A DNA stretch of 64,000 nucleotides from Herbaspirillum seropedicae (GCF_001040945.1 NZ_CP011930.1:620001-684000); one strand, 5' to 3'. Numbered from the stretch's first letter, positions 44,705 through 57,603 are shown. Notes: generated by a model not told the origin, from the letters alone. Program-made: numbers and translations.

Positions 44705-44734
44705 TTGAGCCATGAGCCTAAAGCACTATATGAT
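44705..44734 (+). promoter_or_regulatory. candidate fur promoter
   Basis: TTGAGC and TATGAT separated by 18 bases on the plus strand, about 150 bases before the fur ATG. It would give a long leader of about 140 bases. No clear Fur box was recognised. Confidence 0.5.
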
Positions 44735-44881
44735 AAGCTAGAACTTACTTCTTAAATAGGCATGAGTGCGTTCCGTCAGCAAAAGGCTTCTCCACAGCCA
44801 GCCGGAACCGTCCCCAGGCCTTCCCCGCGGGACCCGCGCGCCTGTTTGAGACCAGTCCAAAACCCGGGAACCCACTCTACC

Positions 44882-45307
44882 ATGCCGAACAATCCATCCG
44901 AACTGAAGGCCAGCGGCCTGAAGGCTACCTTACCTCGCCTGAAGATCCTGGAGATATTCCAGAACACCTCGGTGCGTCACTTGAGCGCTGAAGATGTCTA
45001 TAAACAATTGCTTTCCGACAATCTCGATGTGGGTCTGGCCACCGTCTACCGGGTGCTGACCCAGTTCGAGCAGGCCGGCTTGCTCCAGCGTAATCACTTC
45101 GAGACCGGCAAGGCCGTCTTCGAACTCAACGAGGGCTCGCACCACGACCACCTGGTCTGCCTGGACTGCGGCAAGGTCGAGGAATTCTTCGACGCCGAGA
45201 TCGAGAAGCGTCAGCTGAAGATTGCCCAGGAGCACGGTTTCGAGATCGCCGACCACGCCCTGGCCCTCTACGGTCATTGCAAGAACTGCAAGAAGCTGAA
45301 GAAATAA
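44882..45307 (+). CDS. fur: ferric uptake regulator Fur
   Basis: A 141-residue metalloregulator. The DNA-binding domain carries [14 protein letters not shown] and [29 protein letters not shown]; the metal sites are [16 protein letters not shown] and a C-terminal CKNC. It represses iron-uptake genes when iron is plentiful. The start at 44882 gives the normal Fur N terminus; the open frame reaches 44762 but the extra 40 residues are proline-rich and untypical. Divergent from bamE and followed by a bidirectional terminator. Confidence 0.95.
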   Translation: MPNNPSELKASGLKATLPRLKILEIFQNTSVRHLSAEDVYKQLLSDNLDVGLATVYRVLTQFEQAGLLQRNHFETGKAVFELNEGSHHDHLVCLDCGKVEEFFDAEIEKRQLKIAQEHGFEIADHALALYGHCKNCKKLKK

Positions 45308-45338
45308 GCGCTACGCAAGCTCTCCGCGCTGTCATATG

Positions 45339-45371
45339 AAAAAAGCCACGTGTACCTCACGTGGCTTTTTT
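45339..45371. terminator. bidirectional rho-independent terminator fur/hrcA
   Basis: AAAAAA-GCCACGTG-N5-CACGTGGC-TTTTTT: a perfect 8-base stem with A and T runs on both sides, between the converging fur and hrcA genes. Confidence 0.95.
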
Positions 45372-45394
45372 GCATTCCGGCCCGCCCTGCGGAT

Positions 45395-46423
45395 TCAATG
45401 CTGGCTCAAGGCGCTGGAGAGCAGCTTGGCCGTGATATCGACGATAGGGATGACGCGCTCATAGGCCATGCGGGTCGGCCCGATCACGCCCAGGGTGCCG
45501 ACGATGCGGCCGTTGACTTCATAGGGCGCGGTGACGATGCTCATGTCATCCATGGGCACCAGCTGGGACTCGCCGCCGATGAAGATCTGCACGCCGGTGG
45601 CCTTGCTGGAGACATCCAGCAACTGCAAGAGCCCGGTCTTCTGCTCGAACATGTCGAAGAGGCGACGCAGCGAATTCATGTTGGACGACAGGTCGGTCAC
45701 CGACAGCAGGTTGCGCTCGCCGGAGATGACCACGTTGTTGTCGGCCTCTTCGCTCATGGCGTCGCTGCCGGCTTCGACGGCAGCCTGCATCAGCGCGGTC
45801 ATGTCGTCGCGCAACTGGCGCAGTTCGCCCTGCAGGTGCATGCGCACCTGGTCGAAGGACTGGCCGGCGTAGTGCTGGTTGATGTAGTTGGCGGCCTGGG
45901 TCAGCTGGCTGGGGGTGTAATCGACCTCGGTGAGGAGCATGCGGTTCTGCACGTCGCCGCCCTGGTCGACGATGACCAGCAGGATGCGCTTTTCGGAGAG
46001 CCGCAGGAACTCGATCTGCTGGAATACCGATTCGCGCTTGGGTGTCATCACCACACCGGCAAACTGCGACAGCGACGACAGCACCTGGGCTGCATTGGTG
46101 ATGATCTTCTGGGGCGAGGTGCTGTGTTGCAGGCGGGCCTGCAGGCGGCCTTCCAGCGCGCTTTCGTCGATGGCCTCGACGGTGAGCAGGGTATCGACGA
46201 ACATGCGATAGCCGCGCGGCGTGGGCACGCGGCCCGCCGAGGTGTGCGGGCTGGCGACGAAGCCCATCTCTTCGAGATCGGCCATGATGTTGCGGATGGT
46301 TGCCGGTGACAGTTCCAGGCCCGACAGTTTCGACAGGGCGCGCGAACCGACCGGCTGGCCGTCGGCGATGTACCGTTCGACCAGGGCCTTGAGCAGTGTG
46401 CGGGCGCGGTTATCGAGTTGCAT
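45395..46423 (-). CDS. hrcA: heat-inducible transcription repressor HrcA
   Basis: A 342-residue repressor. The N-terminal winged helix reads [39 protein letters not shown] with [18 protein letters not shown] following, the HrcA hallmark; the C-terminal GAF-like part ends in [25 protein letters not shown]. HrcA binds CIRCE elements and is activated by GroEL. No CIRCE element was found upstream of grpE, dnaK or dnaJ here, so its target is probably groESL elsewhere. Confidence 0.95.
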   Translation of the reverse strand: MQLDNRARTLLKALVERYIADGQPVGSRALSKLSGLELSPATIRNIMADLEEMGFVASPHTSAGRVPTPRGYRMFVDTLLTVEAIDESALEGRLQARLQHSTSPQKIITNAAQVLSSLSQFAGVVMTPKRESVFQQIEFLRLSEKRILLVIVDQGGDVQNRMLLTEVDYTPSQLTQAANYINQHYAGQSFDQVRMHLQGELRQLRDDMTALMQAAVEAGSDAMSEEADNNVVISGERNLLSVTDLSSNMNSLRRLFDMFEQKTGLLQLLDVSSKATGVQIFIGGESQLVPMDDMSIVTAPYEVNGRIVGTLGVIGPTRMAYERVIPIVDITAKLLSSALSQH

Positions 46424-46494
46424 GGTGCATATTCTAGCGGCTTATTCTGCAAAAAGTGACGCCACCAGCGCCGATGGCCTGATTTGCCCCTTCG

Positions 46495-47229
46495 TCATGC
46501 CGCGGATTGCGCCTCCAGCCAGTCATGCAGCTCATGCAGGTCGCGGCAGACGGCGTCGGGCCGGATGTCCTCGGGCAGCACGCGCCCGAAGCGGTTCATC
46601 CAGACTGCCTTCAGACCCGCCTGCTGGGCGCCTTGCACGTCCAGCAAGGGATCGTCGCCGACATAGACGGTCGCGCCCGGCGCCACCTGCAGCGCTTCGC
46701 AGGCGGCATGGAAGATGGCCGGGTCGGGCTTGGCGCGGCCGAAGCGATGCGCGGCGATGGAGACCCCAAAATGGCCGGCCAGCCCGATGCGCTCCAGATC
46801 GGCAAAGCCGTTGGAGACCGAGCCCAGGGTGAGCTTGCCCTTCAGGCGCAGCAGGGCCGGCTCCACGTCGTCGAACAGCGCGACGGTGCTGCGCGCTTCA
46901 GAGAACAGGGCCATGGCCGGGTCGACCAGCGCCAGGTCCACGTCATGTTCACGGAAGACCTCCGAGAGCGCCGTATGGCGCAGCTTCCAGAGATTGATGC
47001 GGTAGGCGGGATCGGTCTGCATCAGCGCCATGCGGCGCTCGCGCAGGCTGGCGATGGTGTGGGCCGCCGCCACGGCGGGCGCATGCTGGCGCAGCCAGTC
47101 GTAGAGCAGGGTTTCGGCGCGCACCAGCACGGGTTCGATGGCCCATAGGGTATCGTCGAGGTCGAACAGGACCGCCTGGATGGGGGAGGCGGCCGGCGAG
47201 GCGGGCAGGGTGGAAGCGCTTGGTTTCAT
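46495..47229 (-). CDS. HAD-family hydrolase
   Basis: A 244-residue haloacid dehalogenase-like phosphatase. Motif I is LFDLDDTLW (catalytic Asp pair near 23-25), motif II SVSNG, motif III lysine in RAKPDPAIF, motif [15 protein letters not shown]. The large helical cap resembles YjjG/pyrimidine-nucleotidase or phosphoglycolate-type enzymes. Its substrate is unknown. It starts 36 bases from the divergent nadK and lies 71 bases upstream of hrcA on the same strand. Confidence 0.9.
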   Translation of the reverse strand: MKPSASTLPASPAASPIQAVLFDLDDTLWAIEPVLVRAETLLYDWLRQHAPAVAAAHTIASLRERRMALMQTDPAYRINLWKLRHTALSEVFREHDVDLALVDPAMALFSEARSTVALFDDVEPALLRLKGKLTLGSVSNGFADLERIGLAGHFGVSIAAHRFGRAKPDPAIFHAACEALQVAPGATVYVGDDPLLDVQGAQQAGLKAVWMNRFGRVLPEDIRPDAVCRDLHELHDWLEAQSAA

Positions 47230-47265
47230 TACAATGTCATCTCAAATTATGGTCTAATCCGCAGC

Positions 47266-48183
47266 ATGTGGCCCATCAAATTACCCGTTCAGGCAGCCGT
47301 ACCCAAAACCGTCGCCATCGTCGGCAAGTTCCAGGCCGTCGGCATTGCGCAGATCTTGTCGGACATTGCCGTGTTCCTAGAGTCGCATGGCCACACCGTG
47401 GTATTCGAGGCGGAAACCGCCGAGAACGTCGCGCTGCAAGGCTATGACAGCCTGACCACCGAGCAGATCGGCCAGCATGCCGACGTGGCCATCGTGGTCG
47501 GCGGCGACGGCACCATGCTGGGCATCGCGCGCCAGCTGGCGCCCTACAATGTCCCGCTCATCGGCATCAACCAGGGTCGCCTGGGCTTCATTACCGATAT
47601 CGCGCAAGACCGCATGATACCGGCTCTGGCCGATATGCTGGAGGGCAAGGTCGAGGCCGAGTCGCGTTCGCTGCTGGAAGCGCGGGTCTATCGCGAGGGC
47701 GGCGAGATCTTCCGCGCCCTGGCCTTGAACGACGTGGTGGTGGCGCGGGGCTCCACCTCCGGCATGGTCGAGCTGCGGGTGGAGGTCGATGGCCGTTTCA
47801 TGTACAACCAGCGCTCCGATGGCCTCATCGTGGCCACGCCCACCGGCTCGACCGCCTACGCGCTCTCGGCGGGCGGGCCGATCCTGCATCCCAGCCTGCA
47901 TGGCATCGTGATGGTGCCGATTTCGCCGCACTCGCTGTCGAACCGGCCGATCACGCTGTCGGATTCCTGCGAGATCGTCATCCAGGTCGTCTCCGGGCGC
48001 GAGGTCAGCGCCAACTTCGACATGCAGTCCTTGACCAGCGTGCTGCATGGCGACCGCATCGTGATCCGCCGCTCGGCGCACAAGATCACCTTCCTGCATC
48101 CCCAGGGCTGGAGCTATTTCGACACCCTGCGCGAGAAGCTGCACTGGAATGAATACCCGTCCATAGAAGGCCGATTACAATAA
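47266..48183 (+). CDS. nadK: NAD kinase
   Basis: A 305-residue kinase. The diagnostic GGDGT motif is in [14 protein letters not shown], followed by [13 protein letters not shown], and the C-terminal beta domain has [17 protein letters not shown]. It phosphorylates NAD to NADP. It starts the nadK-recN-hemH series, an order conserved in Betaproteobacteria, and is divergent from the HAD gene. A short 7-base repeat (CCGAGCC, three copies) lies in the gap to recN. Confidence 0.96.
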   Translation: MWPIKLPVQAAVPKTVAIVGKFQAVGIAQILSDIAVFLESHGHTVVFEAETAENVALQGYDSLTTEQIGQHADVAIVVGGDGTMLGIARQLAPYNVPLIGINQGRLGFITDIAQDRMIPALADMLEGKVEAESRSLLEARVYREGGEIFRALALNDVVVARGSTSGMVELRVEVDGRFMYNQRSDGLIVATPTGSTAYALSAGGPILHPSLHGIVMVPISPHSLSNRPITLSDSCEIVIQVVSGREVSANFDMQSLTSVLHGDRIVIRRSAHKITFLHPQGWSYFDTLREKLHWNEYPSIEGRLQ

Positions 48184-48278
48184 GCCGCAATACCGAGCCC
48201 CGAGCCCCGAGCCCGGCCAGCCCGCGCCGGCTCGCCCGAGAATACCGGCCCGTCCGTCCAACCCGCTGCGAGACCACC

Positions 48279-49925
48279 ATGCTGCGTACCTTAACGATCC
48301 GCGACTTCGTGATTGTCGATGCCATCGAGCTCGAATTCGCGCGCGGATTTTCCGTCTTCACCGGCGAGACTGGCGCCGGCAAATCCATCCTCATCGATGC
48401 CCTGGCGCTGGCCCTGGGCGGACGGGGCGATCCCAGCGTGGTGCGCGAGGGCGCGGCCAAGGCGGACGTGAGCGCTGACTTCAGCGCGACCCCCGAGGTC
48501 CAGGCCTGGCTGGAAGAACACGAATTCGCCGACGAGCACGGTGGCGTGCTGCTGCGCCGGGTGATCGACAATGCCGGGCGCAGCAAGGCCTATATCAATG
48601 GCAGCGCCGCCACCGCCGCGCAGTTGCGCGAAGTCGGCGAGATGCTGGTCGATATCCACGGCCAGCATGCGCACCAGTCGCTGATGAAGGCCGACGCCCA
48701 GCGCCAGTTGCTGGACAGCCAGGCCGGCCTCCTGGAGCAGGCGCGCGAGGTAGCTGCGTCCTACAAGACCTGGCGTGCGCTGGCGCGCCAGCGCGAACAG
48801 TTCGAGCAGGATGCGCGCAATGTGCTGCTGGAGCGCGAGCGCCTGGAGTGGCAGGTGGCCGAGCTGCACAAGCTGGCGGTCAAGCCCGGCGAATGGGCCG
48901 AGATCAGCACCGAGCACAGCCGTCTCTCGCATGCCGCCGCGCTCATCAGCGGGGCGCAGGAAGCGCTGGGCGTGATCTCGGAATCGGAGTCGCCCATCCT
49001 CTCGCAGCTGTCCTCGATCACGCAGAAGCTCACCAAGCTGGTCGATGTCGATACCGCCCTGAAGCCTGTACTCGATGCCCTCGAGCCAGCGCAGATCCAG
49101 CTGCAGGAAGCGGTCTATGCCTTGAACGATTACCTGGGGCGGGTCGAACTCGATCCGGCGCGCCTGCAGGAAGTGGAAGAGCGCCTCGAAGCCATCCACT
49201 CCACCGCCCGCAAGTTCCACGTACAGCCTGATGAGCTGCCCGAGGAATACCGCAAGCTCTCCGAACAATTGAAGCAGCTGGCCGACGCCAGCGACCTCGA
49301 CGCCCTGCGCGCGCAGGAAGACAAGCTCAGGCAAGCCTATCTCGCCCTGGCCCAGAAACTCTCCAAGGCGCGCGCCAAGGCCGCTGCTGCGCTGGGTGAG
49401 GCGGTGACGGCGGCGATGCAGGACCTGTCGATGGCGGGTGGGCGCTTTGAGATTGCCCTGAATGAAGTCGAACCGGCCGCCTACGGGCTGGAGCAGGTGG
49501 AATTCCTGGTCGCCGGCCACGCCGGCGTGGCCCCGCGGGCCCTGGCCAAGGTGGCGTCCGGCGGCGAACTGGCGCGTATCTCGCTGGCCATTTCGGTGAT
49601 CGCCTCGGCCGCTACCAGCATTCCCACCCTGATCTTCGACGAAGTCGACAGCGGCATCGGCGGCGCCGTGGCCGAGGTGGTCGGACGCTTGTTGAAGCGC
49701 CTGGGCCAGGATCGCCAGGTGCTGTGCGTGACCCACCTGCCGCAGGTGGCCAGCCAGGCCAACCAGCACTACCAGGTCAAGAAGCGCAGCGAGGGCGGCA
49801 AGACCCTGTCCGATATCGACGGGCTCGACGCCAAGGCGCGCGTGGAAGAAATCGCCCGCATGCTGGGCGGCCTGGAAATCACCGCCACCACGCGCAAGCA
49901 CGCCCGCGAGCTGCTGGCCTCCTGA
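48279..49925 (+). CDS. recN: DNA repair protein RecN
   Basis: A 548-residue SMC-like ATPase. Walker A is [21 protein letters not shown] near residues 29-37, coiled-coil arms span about 160-370, and the C-terminal part carries the signature [13 protein letters not shown] and Walker [13 protein letters not shown]. It acts in double-strand break repair with RecA and is usually SOS-induced; no clear LexA box was found upstream. It is followed by hemH after 44 bases. Confidence 0.96.
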   Translation: MLRTLTIRDFVIVDAIELEFARGFSVFTGETGAGKSILIDALALALGGRGDPSVVREGAAKADVSADFSATPEVQAWLEEHEFADEHGGVLLRRVIDNAGRSKAYINGSAATAAQLREVGEMLVDIHGQHAHQSLMKADAQRQLLDSQAGLLEQAREVAASYKTWRALARQREQFEQDARNVLLERERLEWQVAELHKLAVKPGEWAEISTEHSRLSHAAALISGAQEALGVISESESPILSQLSSITQKLTKLVDVDTALKPVLDALEPAQIQLQEAVYALNDYLGRVELDPARLQEVEERLEAIHSTARKFHVQPDELPEEYRKLSEQLKQLADASDLDALRAQEDKLRQAYLALAQKLSKARAKAAAALGEAVTAAMQDLSMAGGRFEIALNEVEPAAYGLEQVEFLVAGHAGVAPRALAKVASGGELARISLAISVIASAATSIPTLIFDEVDSGIGGAVAEVVGRLLKRLGQDRQVLCVTHLPQVASQANQHYQVKKRSEGGKTLSDIDGLDAKARVEEIARMLGGLEITATTRKHARELLAS

Positions 49926-49969
49926 GCTGCGCGTCGGTCTCCCTTACAAGAACACCAACAGAATCGACC

Positions 49970-51079
49970 ATGGCCTTTCGCACCGAACCGAAGCATACCC
50001 ACGGCAGTTCCGCCTCCACCGCCATCGTGCTGGTCAACCTGGGCACTCCCGACGCGCCCAATGCGCCTGCCCTGCGGCGCTACCTCGGGCAGTTCCTGTC
50101 GGACCCGCGCGTGGTCGAGATACCGCGCGCCGTCTGGTGGTTCATCCTCAATGGCGTCATCCTGCCGTTCCGGTCTTCCAAGTCCGCCGAGAAGTACGCC
50201 AGCATCTGGACCGAGCAAGGCTCGCCCCTGCGCGTGCATACCGAGCGCCAGGCCGCTGCCCTCGGTGCGCAGCTGGCCGCGCGCGGCCATCACCAGCTGC
50301 AGGTGGTGCATGCGATGCGTTATGGATCGCCATCGCTGCCGCAGGTGCTGGACCAGCTCAAGCAGCAGGGCTGCACCCGCATCCTGGTGCTGCCCGCCTA
50401 TCCCCAGTATTCCGGGACGACCACGGCATCGATCTTCGACGCGGTCTTCGATCATTACCGCAAGGTGCGCAACATTCCCGAGCTGCGCCTGATCCGCAAT
50501 TACCATGACCAGGATGGCTACATCCAGGCGCTGCGCCAGTCGGTGCTGGATCACTGGGAAGTCAACGGGCGGCCCGACAAGCTGGTCATGAGTTTCCACG
50601 GCGTGCCCAAGCGCACCCTGGAACTGGGCGATCCCTATCATTGCGAGTGCTACAAGACGGCGCGGCTGCTGGCGCAATCGCTGGGCCTGAACGATGAGCA
50701 ATACCTGGTCACCTTCCAGTCGCGCTTCGGCAAGGCCGAATGGCTGCAGCCCTACACCGCGCCCACCGTACAGGCGCTGGGGCGGCAAGGCGTGCGCCGC
50801 ATCGACGTGATGTGTCCGGGCTTTACCAGCGACTGCCTGGAAACCCTGGAAGAGATTGCGATGGAGGTCAAGGATGAGTTCCTGCATGCCGGCGGCAAGG
50901 AATTCCACTTCATCCCCTGCCTGAACGAGTCCCCGGCCTGGATTGCCGGCATGGTCGAGATCGTCGAACAGCACCTGGCCGGCTGGCCGACCATGAGCAA
51001 TGCCGCCGCCCGCGAGCAGATGGCGCAAGACGCCGCCATTTCGGCAGAGCGCGCCAAGGCGCTGGGTGCGCCTCAATAA
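49970..51079 (+). CDS. hemH: ferrochelatase
   Basis: A 369-residue enzyme inserting Fe(II) into protoporphyrin IX. Key motifs are [10 protein letters not shown] at the start, [13 protein letters not shown], the catalytic histidine in [27 protein letters not shown], and the acidic site [13 protein letters not shown]. The start at 49970 gives the normal N terminus; the open frame upstream overlaps recN. With hemJ (29111) two of the last three steps of haem synthesis are in this window. Confidence 0.96.
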   Translation: MAFRTEPKHTHGSSASTAIVLVNLGTPDAPNAPALRRYLGQFLSDPRVVEIPRAVWWFILNGVILPFRSSKSAEKYASIWTEQGSPLRVHTERQAAALGAQLAARGHHQLQVVHAMRYGSPSLPQVLDQLKQQGCTRILVLPAYPQYSGTTTASIFDAVFDHYRKVRNIPELRLIRNYHDQDGYIQALRQSVLDHWEVNGRPDKLVMSFHGVPKRTLELGDPYHCECYKTARLLAQSLGLNDEQYLVTFQSRFGKAEWLQPYTAPTVQALGRQGVRRIDVMCPGFTSDCLETLEEIAMEVKDEFLHAGGKEFHFIPCLNESPAWIAGMVEIVEQHLAGWPTMSNAAAREQMAQDAAISAERAKALGAPQ

Positions 51080-51132
51080 TTTTCCCGGTGGAAATGAAGG
51101 GCGCGGCCGGAATTGCCGGCCCGCTCCTACTG

Positions 51133-51162
51133 GCCTGCTAAAATAGCAGGCTAGTTCCTTTT
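51133..51162 (+). terminator. probable terminator after hemH
   Basis: GCCTGCTA-AAA-TAGCAGGC, a perfect 8-base stem with a 3-base loop, followed by TAGTTCCTTTT. It lies 54 bases after the hemH stop. A second G/C-rich stem (GGCCGG-N5-CCGGCC) precedes it. Confidence 0.7.
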
Positions 51163-51236
51163 GCTTGGCGTTTTGGCAATGTAGCCGATCCCAGTGGCAA
51201 CTATTCTTGCCTTGAAGTAATCAGCAGCCCCGCTGG

Positions 51237-51341
51237 TCAGAGCGTGAACTCGCCGACCAGATGGGTATAGCTGATCCAGGCTGTGGCCAGCAGGCTGTAG
51301 AGGGCGACCAGGAGGGTGGCTGCAAGCAGGGGCAGTTTCAT
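51237..51341 (-). CDS. predicted 34-residue membrane peptide
   Basis: A small reading frame of 34 residues: MKLPLLAATLLVALYSLLA followed by a short tail to HLVGEFTL. It is essentially one transmembrane helix with a basic residue at position 2 and acidic C-terminal end. A ribosome site, AAGGTGTC, lies 5 bases before the ATG on the minus strand. It sits alone in the 550-base gap between hemH and grpE and is opposite in direction. Function unknown; small membrane proteins of this type are usually missed in annotation. The remaining gap holds the hemH terminator and heat-shock promoter. Confidence 0.5.
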   Translation of the reverse strand: MKLPLLAATLLVALYSLLATAWISYTHLVGEFTL

Positions 51342-51520
51342 GATGACACCTTGTTGGCGCGACAAGAGTGAAGAAAAAGAGGCAAACGGGGAAGCGGGCC
51401 CACGGCCGGGCTTGAATTCATATTAGGTTGAGCTCGTATTAACTTGTAGCTCAGCTCGGTAATTTCTGTAAGCGCGCGTGACATTTTTATTCTCGCATCG
51501 GCAGGAATAGGCAAAAAGCC

Positions 51521-51548
51521 CTTGAAAAACTAGGGACATGCCTTACTT
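51521..51548 (+). promoter_or_regulatory. candidate sigma32 promoter of grpE
   Basis: CTTGAAA, a 13-base spacer, then CCTTACTT. The -35 is a perfect heat-shock element; the -10 is a partial match to CCCCATNT. It lies about 85 bases before grpE. Confidence 0.55.
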
Positions 51549-51632
51549 GAGCCGCATCCCGTGGTCGGGTGGCGTGCTGCAAGCGCCTGCCGCACGTACG
51601 TAACCTATTGATTTGTTGGAGGTAATTCAGGA

Positions 51633-52202
51633 ATGCAAGACATGGAAAAACAGGAAGCCCAATCCGTCCAGCAAGACAACCAGGCTGCTGACGCCGCCGC
51701 TGCCACCGCAGCCGAGCAGGCTGCACCGGCTGCTGCCGCCGAGCCGACCCTGGAAGACAAGCTGGCCGCCGCCGAAGCCAAGGCTGCCGAGCTGCAGGAC
51801 GCCTTCCTGCGCGCCCGTGCCGAAGGCGAGAACATCCGCCGCCGTGCTCAGGAAGACATCGCCAAGGCCCATAAGTTCGCTATCGAAGGCTTTGCCGAGT
51901 CGCTCTTGGCCGTCAAGGACAGCCTGGAAATGGCCCTGAAGATCGAAAACGCTTCCCTGGAATCGCTCAAGGAAGGCGTGGACATGACCTTGAAGCAACT
52001 CTCCTCGGCCTTTGAGAAGAACAAGCTGCAAGAGGTCAACCCGCAGGCCGGTGACAAGCTGGACCCCATGAAGCACCAGGCCGTCTCGGCCGTGCCGGCC
52101 GAGCAGGAAGCCAATACCGTGGTGGCCGTGCTGCAAAAAGGCTATATGATTTCCGAGCGCCTGCTGCGTCCGGCGCTGGTGACGGTCGCCCAGGGAAAGT
52201 AA
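51633..52202 (+). CDS. grpE: nucleotide exchange factor GrpE
   Basis: A 189-residue co-chaperone. Residues 1-38 are a low-complexity Ala/Gln-rich tail, followed by a long coiled-coil helix ([36 protein letters not shown]) and the beta domain ending in [26 protein letters not shown]. It releases ADP from DnaK. GGAGG lies 10 bases before the ATG. First gene of the grpE-dnaK-dnaJ series, with a heat-shock promoter upstream. Confidence 0.95.
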   Translation: MQDMEKQEAQSVQQDNQAADAAAATAAEQAAPAAAAEPTLEDKLAAAEAKAAELQDAFLRARAEGENIRRRAQEDIAKAHKFAIEGFAESLLAVKDSLEMALKIENASLESLKEGVDMTLKQLSSAFEKNKLQEVNPQAGDKLDPMKHQAVSAVPAEQEANTVVAVLQKGYMISERLLRPALVTVAQGK

Positions 52203-52269
52203 GCGGACCGGCGCCGGGAGGGGAACAAGGGAAAAGGCATCATTTTTGCTTATTCCGGTGGTTCCGGCG

Positions 52270-52297
52270 CTTGAAAGTCCATCTTTCCTCCACATAT
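52270..52297 (+). promoter_or_regulatory. sigma32 promoter of dnaK
   Basis: CTTGAAA, a 13-base spacer, then CCACATAT: a perfect -35 and a -10 with one mismatch to CCCCATNT. It lies in the grpE-dnaK gap about 60 bases before the dnaK ATG, giving dnaK its own heat-shock start. Confidence 0.8.
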
Positions 52298-52357
52298 TAA
52301 AACCATTCAAAACTACTGTAGCCCGGCATCCAGGGCTGAAAGATCGAAGGAAAAATC

Positions 52358-54298
<1,941 letters not shown>

Positions 54299-54338
54299 TC
54301 CGGGTCTGAACCTCGTTTCATCTGAGGTCTACACTCGC

Positions 54339-54376
54339 GCCCGGGTGCGGATTTTCCGCAGCCCGGGCGGATTTTT
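54339..54376 (+). terminator. first terminator after dnaK
   Basis: GCCCGGG-T-GCGG-N5-CCGC-AG-CCCGGGC followed by GGATTTTT: an 11-pair stem with small internal bulges and a five-T tail, about 40 bases after the dnaK stop. Confidence 0.8.
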
Positions 54377-54434
54377 AGGAACGAGCTCCAGAAGCATCCA
54401 CCCGGCCGGGTTGTCTTTTCGGCCAGGCCGGTAC

Positions 54435-54470
54435 GCCGAGTCCGCAGTCAAAAGCTGAACTCGGCTTTTT
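54435..54470 (+). terminator. second terminator between dnaK and dnaJ
   Basis: GCCGAGT-N17-ACTCGGC followed directly by TTTTT. With the first it should limit read-through into dnaJ, which starts 91 bases further on. Confidence 0.75.
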
Positions 54471-54561
54471 CACATTGTTGGTTTCCGGTCGTGCTTGCGC
54501 GGCCGCAGATGCAGGCCATCGCAGCAGCGACGGAACACAATAACAAGGTGGGTTATACAAC

Positions 54562-55689
54562 ATGGCAAAACGTGATTTTTACGAAGTGCTCGGACTGGCG
54601 AAGAACGCCAGCGACGACGAGATCAAGAAGGCTTATCGCAAGCTGGCGATGAAGTACCATCCTGACCGCAACCCCGACAGCAAGGGCGCGGAAGACAAGT
54701 TCAAGGAGGTCAAGGAAGCCTACGAGATGCTGTCGGACCCGCAGAAGCGCGAGGCCTACGACCGCTACGGCCATGCCGGCGTCGATCCCAACATGGGAGC
54801 AGGCGGCGGTGCGGGCGCAGGCGGCTTTGCCGATGCCTTCGGCGACATCTTCGGCGACATCTTTGGCGGCGGCGGAGGCCGCGGTCGCAGTGCCGGTCCG
54901 CAGGTCTATCGCGGCGCCGACCTGCGCTACAACCTGGAGATCACGCTGGAGCAGGCCGCCCACGGCTTCGACACCACCATCCGCGTGCCGTCCTGGGACC
55001 AGTGCGATACCTGCCACGGCAGCGGCGCCAAGCCCGGCACTTCGCCGGTCACTTGCACCACCTGCGGCGGTCATGGCCAGGTGCGCATGCAGCAGGGCTT
55101 CTTCAGCATCCAGCAGACCTGCCCGAAGTGCCACGGCAGCGGCAAGATCATTCCGGAACCCTGCCCTACCTGCGCCGGCGCTGGCCGCATCAAGCGCAAC
55201 AAGACGCTGGAGGTGAAGATTCCCGAAGGCATCGACGATGGCATGCGCATCCGCTCCTCCGGCAACGGCGAGCCGGGCGTCAACGGCGGTCCTCCGGGCG
55301 ACCTGTATGTGGAAATCCACATCAAGCCGCACGACGTCTTCCAGCGCGATGGCGACGACCTGCATTGCGAAATGCCGATCTCCTTCGCCAAGGCCGCGCT
55401 GGGCGGCGAGATCGAAGCCCCCACGCTCAACGGCAAGGCTTCCTTCTCGATTCCCGAAGGCACCCAGAGCGGCAAGACCTTCCGTCTGCGCGGCAAGGGC
55501 ATCAAGGGAGTGCGGTCCGGTTATCCGGGCGACCTGTTCTGCCACGTCGTGGTGGAAACTCCGGTCAAGCTGACCGAACGCCAGAAGGAACTGCTGCGCG
55601 AGTTCGAGCAGCTCACCACCGAAGGCGGCGCCAAGCACAGCCCGCAGACCAAGACCTGGAAGGACAAGGTCAAGGAATTCTTCGAGTAA
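54562..55689 (+). CDS. dnaJ: chaperone DnaJ (Hsp40)
   Basis: A 375-residue type I J-protein. J domain at 1-70 with the HPD motif ([10 protein letters not shown]), Gly/Phe-rich linker (about 75-110), a zinc domain of four CxxCxGxG repeats ([32 protein letters not shown]), and C-terminal client-binding domains. It stimulates DnaK ATP hydrolysis. It ends at a bidirectional terminator facing panB. Confidence 0.97.
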   Translation: MAKRDFYEVLGLAKNASDDEIKKAYRKLAMKYHPDRNPDSKGAEDKFKEVKEAYEMLSDPQKREAYDRYGHAGVDPNMGAGGGAGAGGFADAFGDIFGDIFGGGGGRGRSAGPQVYRGADLRYNLEITLEQAAHGFDTTIRVPSWDQCDTCHGSGAKPGTSPVTCTTCGGHGQVRMQQGFFSIQQTCPKCHGSGKIIPEPCPTCAGAGRIKRNKTLEVKIPEGIDDGMRIRSSGNGEPGVNGGPPGDLYVEIHIKPHDVFQRDGDDLHCEMPISFAKAALGGEIEAPTLNGKASFSIPEGTQSGKTFRLRGKGIKGVRSGYPGDLFCHVVVETPVKLTERQKELLREFEQLTTEGGAKHSPQTKTWKDKVKEFFE

Positions 55690-55729
55690 GCCGCAGTTTC
55701 AACTTCAGCTTCAGCTGCAGCAACAAAGC

Positions 55730-55758
55730 AAAAGGCCAGCGACATCGCTGGCCTTTTT
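55730..55758. terminator. bidirectional terminator dnaJ/panB
   Basis: AAAA-GGCCAGCG-ACAT-CGCTGGCC-TTTTT: a perfect 8-base stem with a four-base loop between the converging dnaJ and panB genes. Confidence 0.93.
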
Positions 55759-55784
55759 CTTGTCCACAGCCTGACTGCGAACAA

Positions 55785-56612
55785 TCAGAAGCAATGCTCC
55801 TGCGCCGGGAAGCTGCCGTCCTTGACCGCAGCCACATAGCGGCGCACCGCCTCCTCGATGCCGCTGGCCCCGTCCATGAAGTTGCGCACGAAGCGGCTCT
55901 TGTGGCCGGGGAAGACACCCAGCATGTCATGCATCACCAGCACCTGGCCCGAGCAATCAGGGCCGGCGCCAATGCCGATGGTAGGAATGCTCAGGCGGTC
56001 GGTCACTTCCTTGCCCAGCGTGGCGGGCACCGCTTCGATCACCACCAGCGAGGCGCCCGCCTGTTGCACGGCCAGCGCATCGGCATGCAATTGGGTCGCG
56101 CCATCGCTGGTCTTGCCCTGGACCTTGAAGCCGCCCAGCTGGTGCACCGATTGCGGCGTCAAGCCGATGTGGGCGCACACCGGGATGCCGCGCTCAGTGA
56201 GGAACTTGATGGTATCGGCCAGCCAGACGCCCCCTTCGAGCTTGATCATCTGCGCGCCGGCCTGCATCAGCAGGGCGGCATTGCGGAAGGCTTCTTCGCG
56301 GGTCGGATAGGTGCCGAAGGGCAGGTCGGCGATGATCAGCATGGTGCGCGTGCCGCGCGCCACCGCCGCCGTGTGGTAGGCCACATCCTGGATCGTCACC
56401 GGCAGGGTCGAATCATGGCCCTGGCAGACCATGCCCAGCGAGTCGCCGATCAAGACCGTGTCCAGCCCGGCGCGCTCCATGAGCGTAGCAAAGCTGGCGT
56501 CATAACAGGTCAGCATGCTGATCTTGTCGCCCTTGGCGCGCATGGCCTGCAGGGTGTGGGTGGTCACCGGCTTGGCGCGTGCGGCGCCCGATTCCTGAAG
56601 ATAGCCTGCCAT
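55785..56612 (-). CDS. panB: 3-methyl-2-oxobutanoate hydroxymethyltransferase
   Basis: A 275-residue TIM-barrel enzyme of pantothenate synthesis. Motifs include [33 protein letters not shown], the metal-binding [42 protein letters not shown] and the catalytic glutamate in LVVIEAVPA. It adds a hydroxymethyl group from methylene-tetrahydrofolate to ketoisovalerate. It follows the deoxynucleoside kinase gene after 7 bases. No panC is in the window. Confidence 0.96.
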   Translation of the reverse strand: MAGYLQESGAARAKPVTTHTLQAMRAKGDKISMLTCYDASFATLMERAGLDTVLIGDSLGMVCQGHDSTLPVTIQDVAYHTAAVARGTRTMLIIADLPFGTYPTREEAFRNAALLMQAGAQMIKLEGGVWLADTIKFLTERGIPVCAHIGLTPQSVHQLGGFKVQGKTSDGATQLHADALAVQQAGASLVVIEAVPATLGKEVTDRLSIPTIGIGAGPDCSGQVLVMHDMLGVFPGHKSRFVRNFMDGASGIEEAVRRYVAAVKDGSFPAQEHCF

Positions 56613-56619
56613 GAAGAAT

Positions 56620-57261
56620 TCAACCTCCGTGATTGAGAAAGGCGCGCTTGCCGTGCATCTGCTGGATGTGCTGCAGCAGGATGGCCAGATCGGCGTCGTT
56701 GTGGGCCGGATCCAGATGCTCGGTGTTGACGGTCAGCACCGGCGCGTCTTCGTAGTGATAGAAAAAATGACTGTAGCATTCCGACAGCCGTTGCAGGTAA
56801 TCCAGCGAGATGGCCTGCTCCATGGCGATGCCGCGTGCGCCGATGCGGGCCTGCAAGACCTCCGGCGGCGCCTGCAGGTGGATCACCAGGTCCGGAATGC
56901 GCACCTGCGGCTGCAACTGGCGATGCAGGGCGTCGTAGAGCGCCAGTTCGTCGCCGGCCAGGGTCAGCTGGGCGAACAGGATGTTCTTTTCCAGCATGAA
57001 GTCGGCGATGAAACGGCCCTCGGCCAGCGCCGGATCCAGTGGCGCCTGCAACTGCCCCATGCGTTGCAGCAGGAAGAAAGCCTGGGTCTGGAAGGCATGC
57101 CGCGCCGCATCCCGGTAGAACTCGGCCAGGAAGGGATTGCCCTCCGGCTGTTCCAGCAAGGCTTGCGCTCCCCACAACGTCGCCAGGCGCGTGGCCAGTG
57201 AGGTCTTGCCCGCCCCGATGGGGCCGTCGATTGCAATGTAGCGGTAGCTTTCCAGTTCCAT
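56620..57261 (-). CDS. deoxynucleoside kinase (deoxyguanosine/deoxyadenosine kinase type)
   Basis: A 213-residue kinase. P-loop [14 protein letters not shown] at about 13-26, the [14 protein letters not shown] substrate segment with catalytic glutamate, [10 protein letters not shown], and the lid [21 protein letters not shown]. It phosphorylates deoxynucleosides for salvage. In Betaproteobacteria this gene is found between folK and panB; here no folK precedes it. The upstream sequence has a TACAAT -10-like element on the minus strand about 35 bases before the ATG. Confidence 0.88.
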   Translation of the reverse strand: MELESYRYIAIDGPIGAGKTSLATRLATLWGAQALLEQPEGNPFLAEFYRDAARHAFQTQAFFLLQRMGQLQAPLDPALAEGRFIADFMLEKNILFAQLTLAGDELALYDALHRQLQPQVRIPDLVIHLQAPPEVLQARIGARGIAMEQAISLDYLQRLSECYSHFFYHYEDAPVLTVNTEHLDPAHNDADLAILLQHIQQMHGKRAFLNHGG

Positions 57262-57576
57262 GGTGTCTTTCCCCCGGGCGCGCCGGGTGCGGCATTGTAG
57301 TTGATTTCATCCTCTGCGGCGCTGCACTGCCCCAGGGAGATGTTTGTTCTCTGATAACGCACCCATGGTCGATGTCGCCATGAACCACAACTCAGGCGTA
57401 AACCGGCCCCTATTCCTCGCAAGGACTGCTGCGGGCTAGCCGCACAATAAGCTGTCCACAGGTGCGCTTGCACGATAGACCGGCAGCGCCCGCCTTTAGT
57501 GCCAGGGGCAGCCTGCACCAACCGGTCCATTCGGACTGGTCAGATGAAAATCAGTGTGAATATTTTTCCTGTTGCC

Positions 57577-57603
57577 AAAAGATCAGCGCAGAGATGCCGT
57601 AAA
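57577..57603 (+). promoter_or_regulatory. possible sigma28 promoter of the chemosensory operon
   Basis: AAAA-N15-GCCGTAAA resembles the flagellar sigma28 consensus TAAA-N15-GCCGATAA, with correct spacing and 9 of 12 conserved bases. It lies about 120 bases before the first gene of the operon. The rest of the 57262-57721 gap shows no gene. Confidence 0.4.

Noticed and set aside
44735..44881. Extended Fur reading frame from 44762
   Set aside because: The extra 40 residues are proline-rich and unlike any Fur N terminus; 44882 gives standard length.
46424..46494. Search for a CIRCE element around hrcA, grpE and dnaK
   Set aside because: No TTAGCACTC-N9-GAGTGCTAA-like sequence was seen in these gaps.
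48190..48212. Three CCGAGCC copies in the nadK-recN gap
   Set aside because: Only three short units in a GC-rich stretch; not clearly more than chance.
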